NCBI RefSeq assembly: GCF_900184795.1
Contig: NZ_FXXN01000028.1
Location: 776,632-840,631 of the forward strand
DNA from: Magnetospirillum sp. 15-1
Lineage (GTDB): Bacteria > Pseudomonadota > Alphaproteobacteria > Rhodospirillales > Magnetospirillaceae
Reading direction: 5' to 3'
DNA length: 64,000 bases
Under the pieces are notes generated by a model. The model was not told the DNA's origin. It searched no databases and saw only the letters and a program-made list of their open reading frames with translations. Each line of letters opens with the position of its first letter. Positions within the stretch are counted from its first letter, which is position 1. Below are positions 28,106 to 36,953 of this stretch, in pieces. Both the position numbers and the translations under genes were made by a program.

Positions 28106-29707
28106 GTGCCGAAGGACTTCCGGCTGATCGCCGTCTATCTGCCCGCCCACCTGTTCCTCGATTGGGTCAGCTATATCCACGAGCTGCCGCCCCTCAACGT
28201 CACGCCCTGGAATCCGCCGGCCGGTCTGGCCATGGGGATGCTGATCGCCTTCGGTCCGCGCATGGCGCCCCTGGTCTGGCTGGCCCTGACGGCGGGCGAC
28301 GTGCTGATTCGCGGCCTGACCGTCGATCTGTGGGCCACCTTGGTGTCCAACGCGGTGATTGCCGGGTGTTATGGTCTTGCCGCCTGGATCATGCGGTCCC
28401 GGTTCGGGTTGCGGCCCGGTCTGGAACGGCTGCGCGACATCGCCTTGCTGATGGCGGGCAGCGGCATCGCGGCGGCGGCGGCCGGTACCGGCTATATTTC
28501 CGTCTTCATGTGGATCGGCCTGTTCCCGGCAAGCGAATTCCTGCCGGCTCTGCTGCGCTATTGGGTGGGCGACGTGATCGGCATCATGGTGCTGACGCCG
28601 GTCATCCTGCTGTTGCGCCAACGCCACTGGTCCCTGCGCCTGCCGTGGCCCGGAGGCGTCGAGGCGGCGGCCCAGGGGCTGGCCATCGGGCTGGCGCTGT
28701 GGGTGGTGTTCGGCCCCCTGGCATCCAGCCGCTACGAGTATTTCTATCTCCTGTTCCTGCCGGTGGTCTGGGTGGCGTCGCGGCACGGTCTGACGGGGGC
28801 GGCGCTGGCGGCGCTGGTCTGCCAGGTGGGGCTGATCATCGCCATCCAGTCGGTGGGGACCGAAACGGCGATAATGACCCATTTCCAGTTCCTCATGCTG
28901 GCCCTGACGGTCACCGCGCTGCTGCTGGGCGCGGTGGTCACCGAGCGCCGCCGGGCCGAGGCCTGGGTTCGCGAGCGCCAGGAGGAATTCGCCCACGCGT
29001 CGCGCCTGACCGAGGCCGGCGAGATGACCGCCGCCCTGGCGCACGAGATCAACCAGCCGCTGGCCGCCACCATGAGCTATGCCCGGGCGGCGCGGAAGAT
29101 CGCGCGGCGCGACGGTGTTTCGTCCCAACTGGCCGAGATTCTGGACAAGACCATCGCCCAGGCCGAGCGGGCCGACCGTGTCATGCGCAGCCTGCGCGAC
29201 TTCGTGCGCAAGGGCGAACGCCGCACCGAAGCCGTCGTCGTCGCCCGGCTGGTGGCCGACAGCCTGATCCTGGCCGGTCCGGGCGTCCGCCAGCATGGCG
29301 TTGCCATCGTCACCGACATCGCCGGCGGCCTTCCCCCGGTGGCGGGCGATCCCGTCCAGTTGCAGCAGGTCCTGCTCAATCTGGTGCGCAACGCCGCCGA
29401 GGCGATGATCGGCTCGCCCGGCGGCGAGCGTCTGATCACCCTGTCGGCGGGACGGGGCGAGCCCGGCTTCGTGGAGATCGCGGTTCGAGACACCGGTCCG
29501 GGCTTTTCCGAACTGGTGGAGCGCAACCTGTTCATTCCCTTCGTCACCACCAAGGCGACCGGCATGGGGCTGGGCCTGTCCATCGCGCGGTCCATCGTCG
29601 AGACCCACGGAGGAGCCCTGGCCGGCTACCGCCTGCCCGAGGGCGGCACCATCTTTCGCTTCACCCTTCCCATCGCCACCAGCCATGATGACCGCCATGC
29701 CCGATGA
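28106..29707 (+). CDS. MASE1-domain sensor histidine kinase, copy 2
   Basis: Paralogue of the kinase at 19587-21179 with the same plan and nearly equal length (533 against 530 residues). The membrane sensor contains NVTPWNPPAGLAMGMLI and RYWVGDVIGIMVLTPVILLL, the HisKA motif is ALAHEINQPLAATMSYAR, and the ATPase shows LLNLVRNAAEAM, RDTGPGFSE and GMGLGLSIARSIVETHGG. The frame is open for 200 bases upstream, but the GTG at 28106 follows GAGAGAGGAAAGG and mirrors the GTG start of copy 1. It is coupled to the FixJ-type regulator downstream. The signal is unknown. Confidence 0.85.
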   Translation: MPKDFRLIAVYLPAHLFLDWVSYIHELPPLNVTPWNPPAGLAMGMLIAFGPRMAPLVWLALTAGDVLIRGLTVDLWATLVSNAVIAGCYGLAAWIMRSRFGLRPGLERLRDIALLMAGSGIAAAAAGTGYISVFMWIGLFPASEFLPALLRYWVGDVIGIMVLTPVILLLRQRHWSLRLPWPGGVEAAAQGLAIGLALWVVFGPLASSRYEYFYLLFLPVVWVASRHGLTGAALAALVCQVGLIIAIQSVGTETAIMTHFQFLMLALTVTALLLGAVVTERRRAEAWVRERQEEFAHASRLTEAGEMTAALAHEINQPLAATMSYARAARKIARRDGVSSQLAEILDKTIAQAERADRVMRSLRDFVRKGERRTEAVVVARLVADSLILAGPGVRQHGVAIVTDIAGGLPPVAGDPVQLQQVLLNLVRNAAEAMIGSPGGERLITLSAGRGEPGFVEIAVRDTGPGFSELVERNLFIPFVTTKATGMGLGLSIARSIVETHGGALAGYRLPEGGTIFRFTLPIATSHDDRHAR

Positions 29708-30320
29708 ACAATCCATTGTTTTCGTGATCGACGACGACGAGGCCGTGCGCGATGCCTTGTCCGTCCACCTGGATCTGGCCGGATTGCCGGTCCGCACCTT
29801 CGCCTCGGCCAGTGACTTCCTGGCCGCAATCGACCCCGACCAGGGGGGCTGCGCCGTCCTCGACATCCGCATGCCCGATCAGGACGGCATCGCCTTGCAG
29901 CAGGAGATGATCCGGCGCGGCCTGACCCTGCCGGTGATCATCATCACCGGCCATGGCGACGTCGAGGCGGCGGTGGCGGCTTTCCGGTCGGGAGCGGTGG
30001 ATTTCCTGCAGAAGCCCTTTGATGAGGACCTGTTGATCGAGCGAATCCGCGAAGCCATCGAGCGCGACCGTCACAGCCGCCGGCTGTCCCTGGAAGTGGC
30101 CGAGATCCGGGTGCGCTTCGACCAGCTCAGCCCGCGCGAGAAGGAGGTCATGGATCTGGTCGCCCAGGGGCATTCCAACAAGGTGATCGCCATCCGCCTG
30201 GATATCGGCGTGCGCACCGTGGAAACCCACCGCGCCAAGGTGCTGGAGAAAATGGGAGTGCGCAGCGCCCCCGAGCTGGCCCGCATGAAGATGCGGTTGG
30301 ACGAGGGCGGGCACGGCTGA
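29697..30320 (+). CDS. FixJ-family response regulator, copy 2
   Basis: Response regulator of about 207 residues, paralogous to the one at 18980-19594. The receiver has IDDDEAVRDAL, phospho-acceptor Asp56 in AVLDIRMPDQDG and FLQKPFDEDLL; the LuxR helix-turn-helix has LSPREKEVMDLVAQGHSNK and GVRTVETHRAKVLEKMG. Its start lies inside the end of the kinase gene. ATGs at 29685, 29688 and 29697 are possible; 29697 best matches copy 1. The gene ends 37 bases before a convergent hypothetical gene. Confidence 0.87.
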   Translation: MPDEQSIVFVIDDDEAVRDALSVHLDLAGLPVRTFASASDFLAAIDPDQGGCAVLDIRMPDQDGIALQQEMIRRGLTLPVIIITGHGDVEAAVAAFRSGAVDFLQKPFDEDLLIERIREAIERDRHSRRLSLEVAEIRVRFDQLSPREKEVMDLVAQGHSNKVIAIRLDIGVRTVETHRAKVLEKMGVRSAPELARMKMRLDEGGHG

Positions 30321-30357
30321 CCGGTTCAGGTCCGGCGGGCCGCCCCCGCCCGCTGCT

Positions 30358-30906
30358 CTACCTGGCGTTGGCGGGAGCCAGCGCCCAGTCGGAAAAGCCG
30401 CCGCCCGCCGCCGGGGTGCGGCAGAAGGTGATATCCCAGGCATGGGTGGTGACCCGGGGATGGGTGGTGTCGAAGATGAAGGCGCCGTCCTTGATCACCG
30501 GCACGCCTTCCGAGGCGGTCAGCGTCACCTTGTTGTCCACGCATTCGCGGGCTTCGGTGGTTTCGTGGCGGGTGGTGCGGACGCTGGCCTTGTAGGTGGC
30601 GTTGCGGTCCTCGGCGGCGGAGTCCGAGGACTTGCCGGGGACGCTGTCCTCGAGATTGCCCAGGCGATGGCGGATGGCCTTCAGGGCCAGTTCCTTGAAG
30701 GTGCCGCTGGTCATGCGGTTGGACGGAGCGGTCGGGGCGGCGAAAAAGCTGTCCACGGCGGACAGGGTGCTTTCCACCACCGCAACCGGCAACTTCATCT
30801 CGCGGGCGACGTCCGAGGCATCGCTGGCCAGGGCCGGCCGGGCCATGGCGACGGCAATTCCGAGACCGAAGGCCATCGAAAGAATGGATTTGGGAGAAAG
30901 GCGCAT
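30358..30906 (-). CDS. Hypothetical exported protein
   Basis: Not recognised. A 182-residue product with a Sec-type signal peptide (MRLSPKSILSMAFGLGIAVA followed by MARPALAS, probable cleavage after ALA). The mature part is polar, about 155 residues, with no membrane segment and only two cysteines, one in TEARECVDNKVTL and one in ITFCRTPAAGGG, which could form a disulfide. The ATG at 30906 has AGGA seven bases upstream; ATGs at 30939 and 30930 are in frame but would lengthen the signal region. Its genes on either side are unrelated, so no function is offered. Confidence 0.65.
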   Translation of the reverse strand: MRLSPKSILSMAFGLGIAVAMARPALASDASDVAREMKLPVAVVESTLSAVDSFFAAPTAPSNRMTSGTFKELALKAIRHRLGNLEDSVPGKSSDSAAEDRNATYKASVRTTRHETTEARECVDNKVTLTASEGVPVIKDGAFIFDTTHPRVTTHAWDITFCRTPAAGGGFSDWALAPANAR

Positions 30907-31000
30907 GGGAGGTTCCTGCCGGTTGATCATTGATTTCATGGGCGCGCATGGGTGAATGCGGCGGAATTCTAGGGATGAAGCAAGGCGACAATATGGCAAG

Positions 31001-31017
31001 GCGGCGGTTGCCGCCGC
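31001..31017 (-). terminator. Hairpin downstream of the alpha/beta hydrolase gene
   Basis: A perfect seven-bp stem, GCGGCGG at 31001-31007 and CCGCCGC at 31011-31017, with a three-base loop lies eight bases after the hydrolase stop. On the minus strand it is followed by CTTGCCATATTGT. It probably ends the four-gene minus-strand unit that begins at the aminotransferase. Confidence 0.45.
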
Positions 31018-31024
31018 AAGATGC

Positions 31025-31870
31025 TCAGTCTTCGGCCTCCCCGTGCCGGACGAGGAAGCCGCTGACGATGGCGGTGAAGTTGTCGTTGCTGTCGCCGGCG
31101 ATCATGTGGCGGGCACTGCCGATCTCCACGTATTCCGCCGCCGGCACCAGTCGGCGGAACTCGGCGGCGGCCTCGGCGGTGACCACGTCGCTGCGCCCGC
31201 CCCGGATCAGTTGGGTGGGGATTTTGACGCGCCGCGCCGCCTCGGCCATGCGCCCGTGGTCCAGGAGCGGGGCCTTGCGCACCGAGCGGATGAATTGCGG
31301 GTCCCAGTGCCAGCGATAGCGCCCGTCCTTCCCCTTGCGCAGGTTCTTGATCAGGCCGCCGGTGACCTTGGGACGCGGGCGGTGGGGCAGATAGGCGGCG
31401 ACCGCCTCGGCGGCCTCCTCCACCGAGGCGAAGCCGTCGGGGGCCGCTTCCATGAAGCGGATGACGTTCTCGGCGCCGGCGGCATCGACGGTATGGGCGA
31501 CGTCGACCAGCACCAGGGCGCTGGCGATGGCCTTGTCGCTTTCCCCCACCGCCATCAGCGCGGTCAGGCCGCCGAGCGAGGCTCCGACCAGGGCCGGCGG
31601 CCGGGCCAAGGTGGCGATGACCTGACGCAGGTCGGCGGCGAAGGCGTCCAGACGGTAATCGCCGTCGGTCGCCCAGGTGCTTTCGCCATGGCCGCGCAGG
31701 TCCAGGGAAATGACATGACGGCCGCCCCGCACCAGTTCCCGCGCGGTCTTGCCCCACGATCCCCGGGTCTGGCCGCCGCCATGCATCAGGATGACGGCCG
31801 GATGCTCCGGGTCGCCTCCCACATCGGCGGCCAGGGTTACCCCGGCTCCCTGGAATTGCCTTGCCTTCAT
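31025..31870 (-). CDS. Alpha/beta-fold hydrolase
   Basis: Serine hydrolase of about 281 residues. Visible are the oxyanion segment VILMHGGGQTRGSW, DLRGHGEST, the nucleophile elbow GASLGG and a late histidine in GSARHMIAGDSNDNF; the acid is probably the Asp in RGGRSDVVTAE. This plan fits esterases, epoxide hydrolases and lactonases, and the substrate cannot be told. The ATG at 31870 comes one base after the stop of the CoA-transferase gene; an overlapping GTG at 31879 is an alternative. It is the last gene of a four-gene minus-strand set. Confidence 0.78.
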   Translation of the reverse strand: MKARQFQGAGVTLAADVGGDPEHPAVILMHGGGQTRGSWGKTARELVRGGRHVISLDLRGHGESTWATDGDYRLDAFAADLRQVIATLARPPALVGASLGGLTALMAVGESDKAIASALVLVDVAHTVDAAGAENVIRFMEAAPDGFASVEEAAEAVAAYLPHRPRPKVTGGLIKNLRKGKDGRYRWHWDPQFIRSVRKAPLLDHGRMAEAARRVKIPTQLIRGGRSDVVTAEAAAEFRRLVPAAEYVEIGSARHMIAGDSNDNFTAIVSGFLVRHGEAED

Positions 31871-31871
31871 C

Positions 31872-33401
31872 TCAGCCACTCATGCGTCCTTGACGTTCGA
31901 AGCGACTATGCCAGGACAGGGCCTCGTCGAGAATGTGCGGCGTGTGCAGGCCGCCATGTCCGGCGCGGGCGGCCTGTTCGGCGCGGGCGACGTAGTCGAG
32001 CAGCGCCGCCTGATAGTCGGGATGGGCGCAACGCCCGATGACCTCGCGCGAACGCTGGCGGGGCGCCAGGCCGCGCAGGTCGGCCAGCCCCCGCTCGGTC
32101 ACCAGGATCTGGACGTCGTGCTCGGTGTGGTCCACGTGACTGGCCATGGGCACGATGCACGAGATGGCGCCGTCCTTGGCGGTGGACGGCGTCATGAAGA
32201 TGGACAGGTAGGCGTTGCGGGCGAAATCCCCCGAACCGCCGATGCCGTTCATGATGCGGGTGCCCATGATGTGGGTGGAATTGACGTTGCCGTAGATGTC
32301 GGCCTCGATCATGCCGTTCATGGCGATGATGCCGAGGCGGCGGATCACTTCCGGGTGGTTGGAGATTTCCTGCGGCCGCAGCACGATGCGCTGGCGGTAG
32401 AAGTCCAGGTTGCCGAGGAATTCCTTCATGCCGGCCGGGCTGAGCGACAGGGCGGTGGCCGACGCCATGGCCAGCTTGCCGGATTTCAGCATCTCCAGCA
32501 TGCCGTCCTGCAGCACCTCGGTATAGCCGGTCAGATTGTCGAACGGCCCCTGGTTCAGGCCCGACAGCACGGCGTTGGCGATGTTGCCCACGCCCGATTG
32601 CAGCGGCAGGAGTTCGGCCGGCAGGCGGCCCTTTTTGACCTCGTGGCCGAGGAATTCCAGGATGTGCTCGGCGATGCGCCGGGAATTGTCGTCCGGCGGC
32701 GCGAAGGTGGTGTTGCGGTCGGGCAGGGCGGTTTCCACCACCGCCACCACCTTGTCCGGGTCCACGTGCAGATAGGGCTCGCCGATGCGGTCGCCGGGAT
32801 GGACCATGGGAATGGGCTTGCGGTGGGGCGGACGCTCGGTGCCGTAATAGATGTCGTGCATGCCCTCGAAGGCGGCCGGCTGCCAGGAATTGACCTCGAG
32901 GATCACCTTGTCGGCCTGATCCAGCCAGGTCTTGTTGTTGCCCACCGACGAGGACGGAATCAGCTTTCCGTCCTCGGTGACGCCGGCCACCTCGACCACC
33001 GCCACGTTGAGCTTGCCCAGGAAGCCGAACCACACGAACTGCGCCACGTGCGACAGGTGGATGTCGATATAGTCCATCTGCCCGGCATTGATGCGGGTGC
33101 GGCAGGTGGGGTCGGACTGGTAGGGCAGACGCAGCTCGATGCCGCCCACCTTGGCCAGGGCGCCGTCCAGTTCCGGCGCGGTGGACGCCCCGGTCCATAC
33201 CCCGATGCGGAAGGTGCCGCCGTTCTGATTGCTGCTCTCGATGTGCCGGGCCAGGGCCGGCGGCACCGCCTTGGGATAGCCGGCGCCGGTAAAGCCGCTC
33301 ATGCCGACATTGTCCCCGTGCTGGATCAGGGCGGCGGCCTCGTCGGCCGACATGATTTTCCGCCGCAGGGCGGGGTGAAGGACACGGGACTCTGCTGACA
33401 T
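31872..33401 (-). CDS. Acetyl-CoA hydrolase/succinyl-CoA:acetate CoA-transferase family protein
   Basis: Class I CoA-transferase of 509 residues, similar in length and layout to AarC/ScpC enzymes. The probable catalytic glutamate is Glu295 in TGYTEVLQDG (Glu294 in AarC), and the C-terminal loop GIGGSGDFARN provides the oxyanion hole. The Shine-Dalgarno GGAG lies six bases before the ATG. It could turn acetate plus succinyl-CoA into acetyl-CoA plus succinate, or hydrolyse acetyl-CoA. It sits between carbonic anhydrase and an alpha/beta hydrolase. Confidence 0.85.
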   Translation of the reverse strand: MSAESRVLHPALRRKIMSADEAAALIQHGDNVGMSGFTGAGYPKAVPPALARHIESSNQNGGTFRIGVWTGASTAPELDGALAKVGGIELRLPYQSDPTCRTRINAGQMDYIDIHLSHVAQFVWFGFLGKLNVAVVEVAGVTEDGKLIPSSSVGNNKTWLDQADKVILEVNSWQPAAFEGMHDIYYGTERPPHRKPIPMVHPGDRIGEPYLHVDPDKVVAVVETALPDRNTTFAPPDDNSRRIAEHILEFLGHEVKKGRLPAELLPLQSGVGNIANAVLSGLNQGPFDNLTGYTEVLQDGMLEMLKSGKLAMASATALSLSPAGMKEFLGNLDFYRQRIVLRPQEISNHPEVIRRLGIIAMNGMIEADIYGNVNSTHIMGTRIMNGIGGSGDFARNAYLSIFMTPSTAKDGAISCIVPMASHVDHTEHDVQILVTERGLADLRGLAPRQRSREVIGRCAHPDYQAALLDYVARAEQAARAGHGGLHTPHILDEALSWHSRFERQGRMSG

Positions 33402-33443
33402 GGAAACTCCGCGATCATGTAAAGGGAAAGGGGCGCCGTGGCC

Positions 33444-34082
33444 TCAGGCGCCGAGAGGTTCGAACCGCCCTTGGGCGGGGTCATGGGTCCACAGGCCGCC
33501 GTCATCCATATTGAACCACCAGCCCTTCAGGGCGAGGCGGCCATTCTCCACCCGTTCCCGGACCCATGGGAAGGTCATCAGGTTTTCCAGCGACTGGATG
33601 ACGGAGCCCTGTTCGGTGGCGCGGGCCTCCTCCTCGGTGAAATGGCGGCCCTGATTGGGGCTGGCGCAGCAGGAGGCGGCGGCGATGTCGACCCACCGGT
33701 TGATGTATTGGCGGTCGGGCGGCCTGCCCACCACCGCGTTGCACAGGGCCTGGATGCCGCCGCAGCCCGAGTGGCCGAGCACGATGACGTGGCTGACCTC
33801 CAGGTCCCTGACGGCGAATTCGATGGCGGCGCTGGTGCCGTGATAGTGCTCGTCCGGCTGGTGGGGCGGGACGAGATTGGCCACGTTGCGCACCACGAAC
33901 AGCTCGCCCGGCTCGGCGTTGAGCAGCAACGCCGGGTCGACCCGCGAATCCGAGCAGGCGATGACCAGTACCTTGGGGCGCTGCCCGCGCTTGACCAGGT
34001 CTTGGAACAATTCGGGCCGCTGCCCGAAATAGGTGGCGCGGAAGACCTGAAATCCGGCCAGCAGCTTGTCCAGATCGCCCAT
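33444..34082 (-). CDS. Beta-class carbonic anhydrase
   Basis: Zinc enzyme interconverting CO2 and bicarbonate, 212 residues. The zinc ligands and active-site dyad are in CSDSRVDP (Cys43, Asp45, Arg47) and HSGCGG (His104, Cys107). The tail WWFNMDDGGLWTHD is typical of beta enzymes. AAGGAT lies just upstream of the ATG. It starts 23 bases after the branched-chain aminotransferase and ends 42 bases before the CoA-transferase, so it is probably co-transcribed with both. It may supply bicarbonate to carboxylases. Confidence 0.93.
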   Translation of the reverse strand: MGDLDKLLAGFQVFRATYFGQRPELFQDLVKRGQRPKVLVIACSDSRVDPALLLNAEPGELFVVRNVANLVPPHQPDEHYHGTSAAIEFAVRDLEVSHVIVLGHSGCGGIQALCNAVVGRPPDRQYINRWVDIAAASCCASPNQGRHFTEEEARATEQGSVIQSLENLMTFPWVRERVENGRLALKGWWFNMDDGGLWTHDPAQGRFEPLGA

Positions 34083-34105
34083 GGAAAATCCTTTTCCTTG
34101 CCGGA

Positions 34106-34978
34106 TCAGGCGCGGACCAGCGCGTCGTAATCGGCGATAAGCTGGCGGGTGACCGCGCCGGGGGTGAAGGTGTAGGGGCCGATTTCACGGACCGGCGTCA
34201 GTTCGGCGGCGGAGCCGGTCAGGAAGCATTCACCGGCCCTGGCCATTTCCTCGGGCATGATCGCCCGTTCCACCAGTTTGAGGCCCCGCGCCCGGACCAG
34301 ATCCATCACCGTCTGGCGGGTGATGCCGTTCAGGAAGCAATCGGGGATGGGGGTGTGAACCTCGCCGTCGAACACGAAGAAGATATTGGCGCCGCTGGCC
34401 TCGGCGATCTGCCCCCGCCAGTCCAGCAGCAGCGAATCGTCGTAGCCGGCCGCCTCGGCGGTGTGCTTGCTCAGGGTGCCGATCATGTACAGGCCGGATG
34501 CCTTGGCCTGGGTCGGCGCCGTCTGGGGATGGGGGCGCCGCCATTCCGAGATGTCGAGGCGGATGCCCTGCATCCGCGCCTCGGGCGACCAGTAGCTTGG
34601 CCATTGCCACACGGCGATGGCCATGTGGATGCGGGCGGCCTGGGCGGCCACGGCCATCATCTCGCTGCCCCGCCAGACCACCGGGCGGGCATAGCCGTTG
34701 ACCATGTTGTTGGCGGCGACGGTACGGTCGGTGGCCTCGCTCACCTCGGCGGCGGAATAGGGGAGTTTCATGCCGAGCAGCCGGGCTGATTCGACCAGAC
34801 GCCGGGAGTGCTCCGCCAGCTTGAAAACCTTGCCGTCGTAGATCCGCTCGCCCTCGAAAACGCACGAGGCGTAGTGCAGGCCATGGTTCAGCACGTGGAT
34901 CTTGGCATCGCGCCAGGGAATCAGGTCGCCGTCGAACCAGATGAAGCCGTCGCGGTCGTCGAAGGGAATGATTGCCAT
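34106..34978 (-). CDS. ilvE: Branched-chain amino acid aminotransferase
   Basis: Class IV PLP aminotransferase, 290 residues, moving amino groups between glutamate and leucine, isoleucine or valine. Typical features are IWFDGDLIPWRDAKIHVLNH, HYASCVFEGERIYDG, the PLP lysine in LYMIGTLSKHTAEAAGYDD and FLTGSAAELTPVREI. Start 34978 is preceded by AGGA and gives the standard N terminus; an upstream ATG at 35005 would add nine residues. It heads a minus-strand unit, with a sigma-70-like promoter flanked by an inverted repeat. Confidence 0.92.
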   Translation of the reverse strand: MAIIPFDDRDGFIWFDGDLIPWRDAKIHVLNHGLHYASCVFEGERIYDGKVFKLAEHSRRLVESARLLGMKLPYSAAEVSEATDRTVAANNMVNGYARPVVWRGSEMMAVAAQAARIHMAIAVWQWPSYWSPEARMQGIRLDISEWRRPHPQTAPTQAKASGLYMIGTLSKHTAEAAGYDDSLLLDWRGQIAEASGANIFFVFDGEVHTPIPDCFLNGITRQTVMDLVRARGLKLVERAIMPEEMARAGECFLTGSAAELTPVREIGPYTFTPGAVTRQLIADYDALVRA

Positions 34979-34997
34979 GGAAAGCCGTCCTGGGATC

Positions 34998-35068
34998 GTC
35001 AGCAATAAAATTACGCTTGACGTGACGTGAAGGTAAGATTCATAGGCGTATATGTCAATATTGCTGAC
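34998..35068 (-). promoter_or_regulatory. ilvE promoter flanked by a 10-bp inverted repeat
   Basis: On the minus strand TTGACA (35053-35058) is followed 17 bases later by TACCTT, a good sigma-70-like promoter about 55 bases before the ilvE start. It is bracketed by a perfect inverted repeat: TATTGCTGAC at 35059-35068 directly upstream of the -35, and GTCAGCAATA at 34998-35007 downstream. The arms are 51 bases apart, about five helical turns, as would suit a looped or cooperative regulator. The arm upstream of -35 would not be transcribed, so an RNA hairpin is unlikely. Confidence 0.55.
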
Positions 35069-35221
35069 CCATGCGTTCTCCTCAACCCACCCATTTGCCG
35101 GCGAGTGTGGTCCGCGTCGGATCGAGGGCGCAGCCTGGAATGCTTCATAAGCCCGACGGGACGTGTCATCCTTCGGTTGAGAGGGCGCCGTAACCCCAAT
35201 CCCAGTTCAACGGAGAGTGTG

Positions 35222-35818
35222 ATGAGCAAGTATCAGATCGCCGTCGTTGTCGGGAGCCTCCGCCGGGACTCCATCAATCGCAAGCTGGCCGAGGCCATGG
35301 CCAAGCTGGCCCCCGCCGCCTTTTCGTTCACGCACCTGGAGATCGGCGATCTGCCGCTCTACAACCAGGATGAGGATTCCACCCCGTCCGAGCCCGTCAA
35401 GCGCCTGAAGGCCGGGATCACGGCGGCGCGGGGGTTGCTTTTCGTCACCCCGGAATACAACCGCTCCATCCCCGGCGTTCTTAAGAACGCTCTCGACCAT
35501 GCGTCGCGCCCCTATGGACAGAACGCCTGGGCCGGCAAGCCCGCCGGCGTCCTGGGCGCGTCCCCGGGGGCCATGGGCACCGCCTTGGCGCAACAGCATC
35601 TGCGCAACATCCTGGCCTATCTCGACGTGCCGACCCTGGGCCAGCCGGAGGCCTTCATCCAGGTGCGCGACGGCTTTTTCGACGAAAACGGCGCCATCGC
35701 CAACGCCGATACCCGGAAGTTCCTGCAAGGCTGGATGGACCGCTATGTCGCCTGGGTGATGGACGCGGCCCATAACCGGGAGGATGCCTATTTGCAGGCG
35801 CGTTTTCCTCCCGGCTAA
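35222..35818 (+). CDS. NADPH-dependent FMN reductase (flavodoxin-like)
   Basis: Flavodoxin-fold reductase of 198 residues, related to chromate reductase ChrR and YieF. The phosphate-binding loop is VVVGSLRRDSINRKLAEAM and the flavin-contact motif TPEYNRSIPGVLKNALDHAS is nearly canonical. Such enzymes reduce quinones, azo dyes or metals with NAD(P)H. The ATG at 35222 follows GGAG by six bases. It is divergent from ilvE and followed by a hairpin, so it is likely a single-gene transcript. Confidence 0.9.
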   Translation: MSKYQIAVVVGSLRRDSINRKLAEAMAKLAPAAFSFTHLEIGDLPLYNQDEDSTPSEPVKRLKAGITAARGLLFVTPEYNRSIPGVLKNALDHASRPYGQNAWAGKPAGVLGASPGAMGTALAQQHLRNILAYLDVPTLGQPEAFIQVRDGFFDENGAIANADTRKFLQGWMDRYVAWVMDAAHNREDAYLQARFPPG

Positions 35819-35833
35819 GGGGGGACGGCAATT

Positions 35834-35864
35834 GGGCGGCCTCCCGATTCGGGGAGGTGCGCCC
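35834..35864 (+). terminator. Hairpin between FMN reductase gene and yhiI-like gene
   Basis: A two-part stem: outer GGGCG (35834-35838) with CGCCC (35860-35864), inner CCTCCC (35840-35845) with GGGAGG (35852-35857). It starts 15 bases after the reductase stop. No T tract follows, so it may be a factor-dependent or leaky terminator. Confidence 0.4.
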
Positions 35865-35882
35865 GCAGGGGAGGAGCCGTGA

Positions 35883-36953
35883 ATGATCATGTTGTCCAAC
35901 CGCAAAGCCGTTGGAGGCGCGGTTCTTGTGGTGGCGCTTGCCGCCGGCCTTCTCGGCTGGTGGTTTCTCAAGCCCGCCAAGCTGCCGCCCGGCTTCGCCA
36001 GCGGCAACGGGCGGATCGAGGCGGTCGAGATCGACGTCGCCACCAAGACGGCCGGACGGATCAGGGACATCCTGGTGGCCGAGGGCGAGTTCGTCCATGC
36101 CGGCCAAATTCTGGCCAACATGGATACCGCCGTGCTCGACGCCCAGATGGCGGAGGCCAAGGCGCAATGGCAGCATGCCCAGGTCAACGTCGAGACCGCC
36201 CAGAGCCTGCTGACCCAGCGCGAGGCCGAGAAGACCTCCATGATCGCCGTGGCGGCCCAGCGTCAGGCGGAACTGGGGAACGCCGACAAGCGGCTGGTGC
36301 GCACGGAACGTCTGGCGGCCAACGGCACGGCGCCGCTGCAGACCCTGGACAACGACCGTGCCGCGTTCCAGGGCGCCAAGGCGGCGGTCAACGCCGCCAC
36401 CGCCCAGGTGGCGGCGGCCGATGCGGCCATCGGCTACGCCCGCTCCCAGATCGCCGCCGCCCAATCGGAGGTGGAGGCGGTGCGGGCGACCATCAGCCGT
36501 ATTCAGGCCGATCTTGACGACAGCGCCCTGAAATCGCCGCGCGACGGCCGGGTCCAGTACCGGGTCGCCCAGCCGGGCGAGGTGCTGGCCGCCGGTGGGC
36601 GGGTGCTGAACATGGTCGATCTCGGCGACGTCTACATGACCTTCTTCCTGCCCACCGCCACCGCCGGGCGGGTCGCCATGGGCGCCGAGGTGCGGCTGGT
36701 GCTCGACGCCGTGCCGCAATACGTCATCCCGGCCCAGGCCTCGTTCGTCGCCGACGTGGCGCAGTTCACCCCCAAGACGGTGGAGACCGCCGAGGAACGC
36801 CTGAAGCTGATGTTCCGCGTCAAGGCGCGCATCGACCAGGACCTGCTAAAAAAGCACATCACCATGGTCAAGACCGGCCTGCCCGGCATGGCCTATGTCC
36901 GGGTCGATCCCAAGGCCGAATGGCCGCCCGAACTGCAGGTCCGGGTTCCGTAA
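35883..36953 (+). CDS. yhiI: HlyD-family membrane fusion protein (YhiI-like)
   Basis: Periplasmic adaptor of 356 residues anchored by one N-terminal membrane helix ([19 protein letters not shown]). A lipoyl/barrel-sandwich half ([18 protein letters not shown]) and a long alanine/glutamine-rich coiled coil (about residues 80-205) are followed by the returning half [25 protein letters not shown] lies about eight bases before the ATG. It is translationally coupled (TAATG) to an RbbA-type ABC protein, so the three genes form a yhiI-rbbA-yhhJ-like exporter or ribosome-associated complex. Confidence 0.9.
   Translation: MIMLSNRKAVGGAVLVVALAAGLLGWWFLKPAKLPPGFASGNGRIEAVEIDVATKTAGRIRDILVAEGEFVHAGQILANMDTAVLDAQMAEAKAQWQHAQVNVETAQSLLTQREAEKTSMIAVAAQRQAELGNADKRLVRTERLAANGTAPLQTLDNDRAAFQGAKAAVNAATAQVAAADAAIGYARSQIAAAQSEVEAVRATISRIQADLDDSALKSPRDGRVQYRVAQPGEVLAAGGRVLNMVDLGDVYMTFFLPTATAGRVAMGAEVRLVLDAVPQYVIPAQASFVADVAQFTPKTVETAEERLKLMFRVKARIDQDLLKKHITMVKTGLPGMAYVRVDPKAEWPPELQVRVP

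Noticed and set aside
33450-33475. GGTTCGAACC sequence resembling a tRNA T-loop
   Set aside because: It lies within the carbonic anhydrase coding sequence and no acceptor or anticodon arms can be formed around it.
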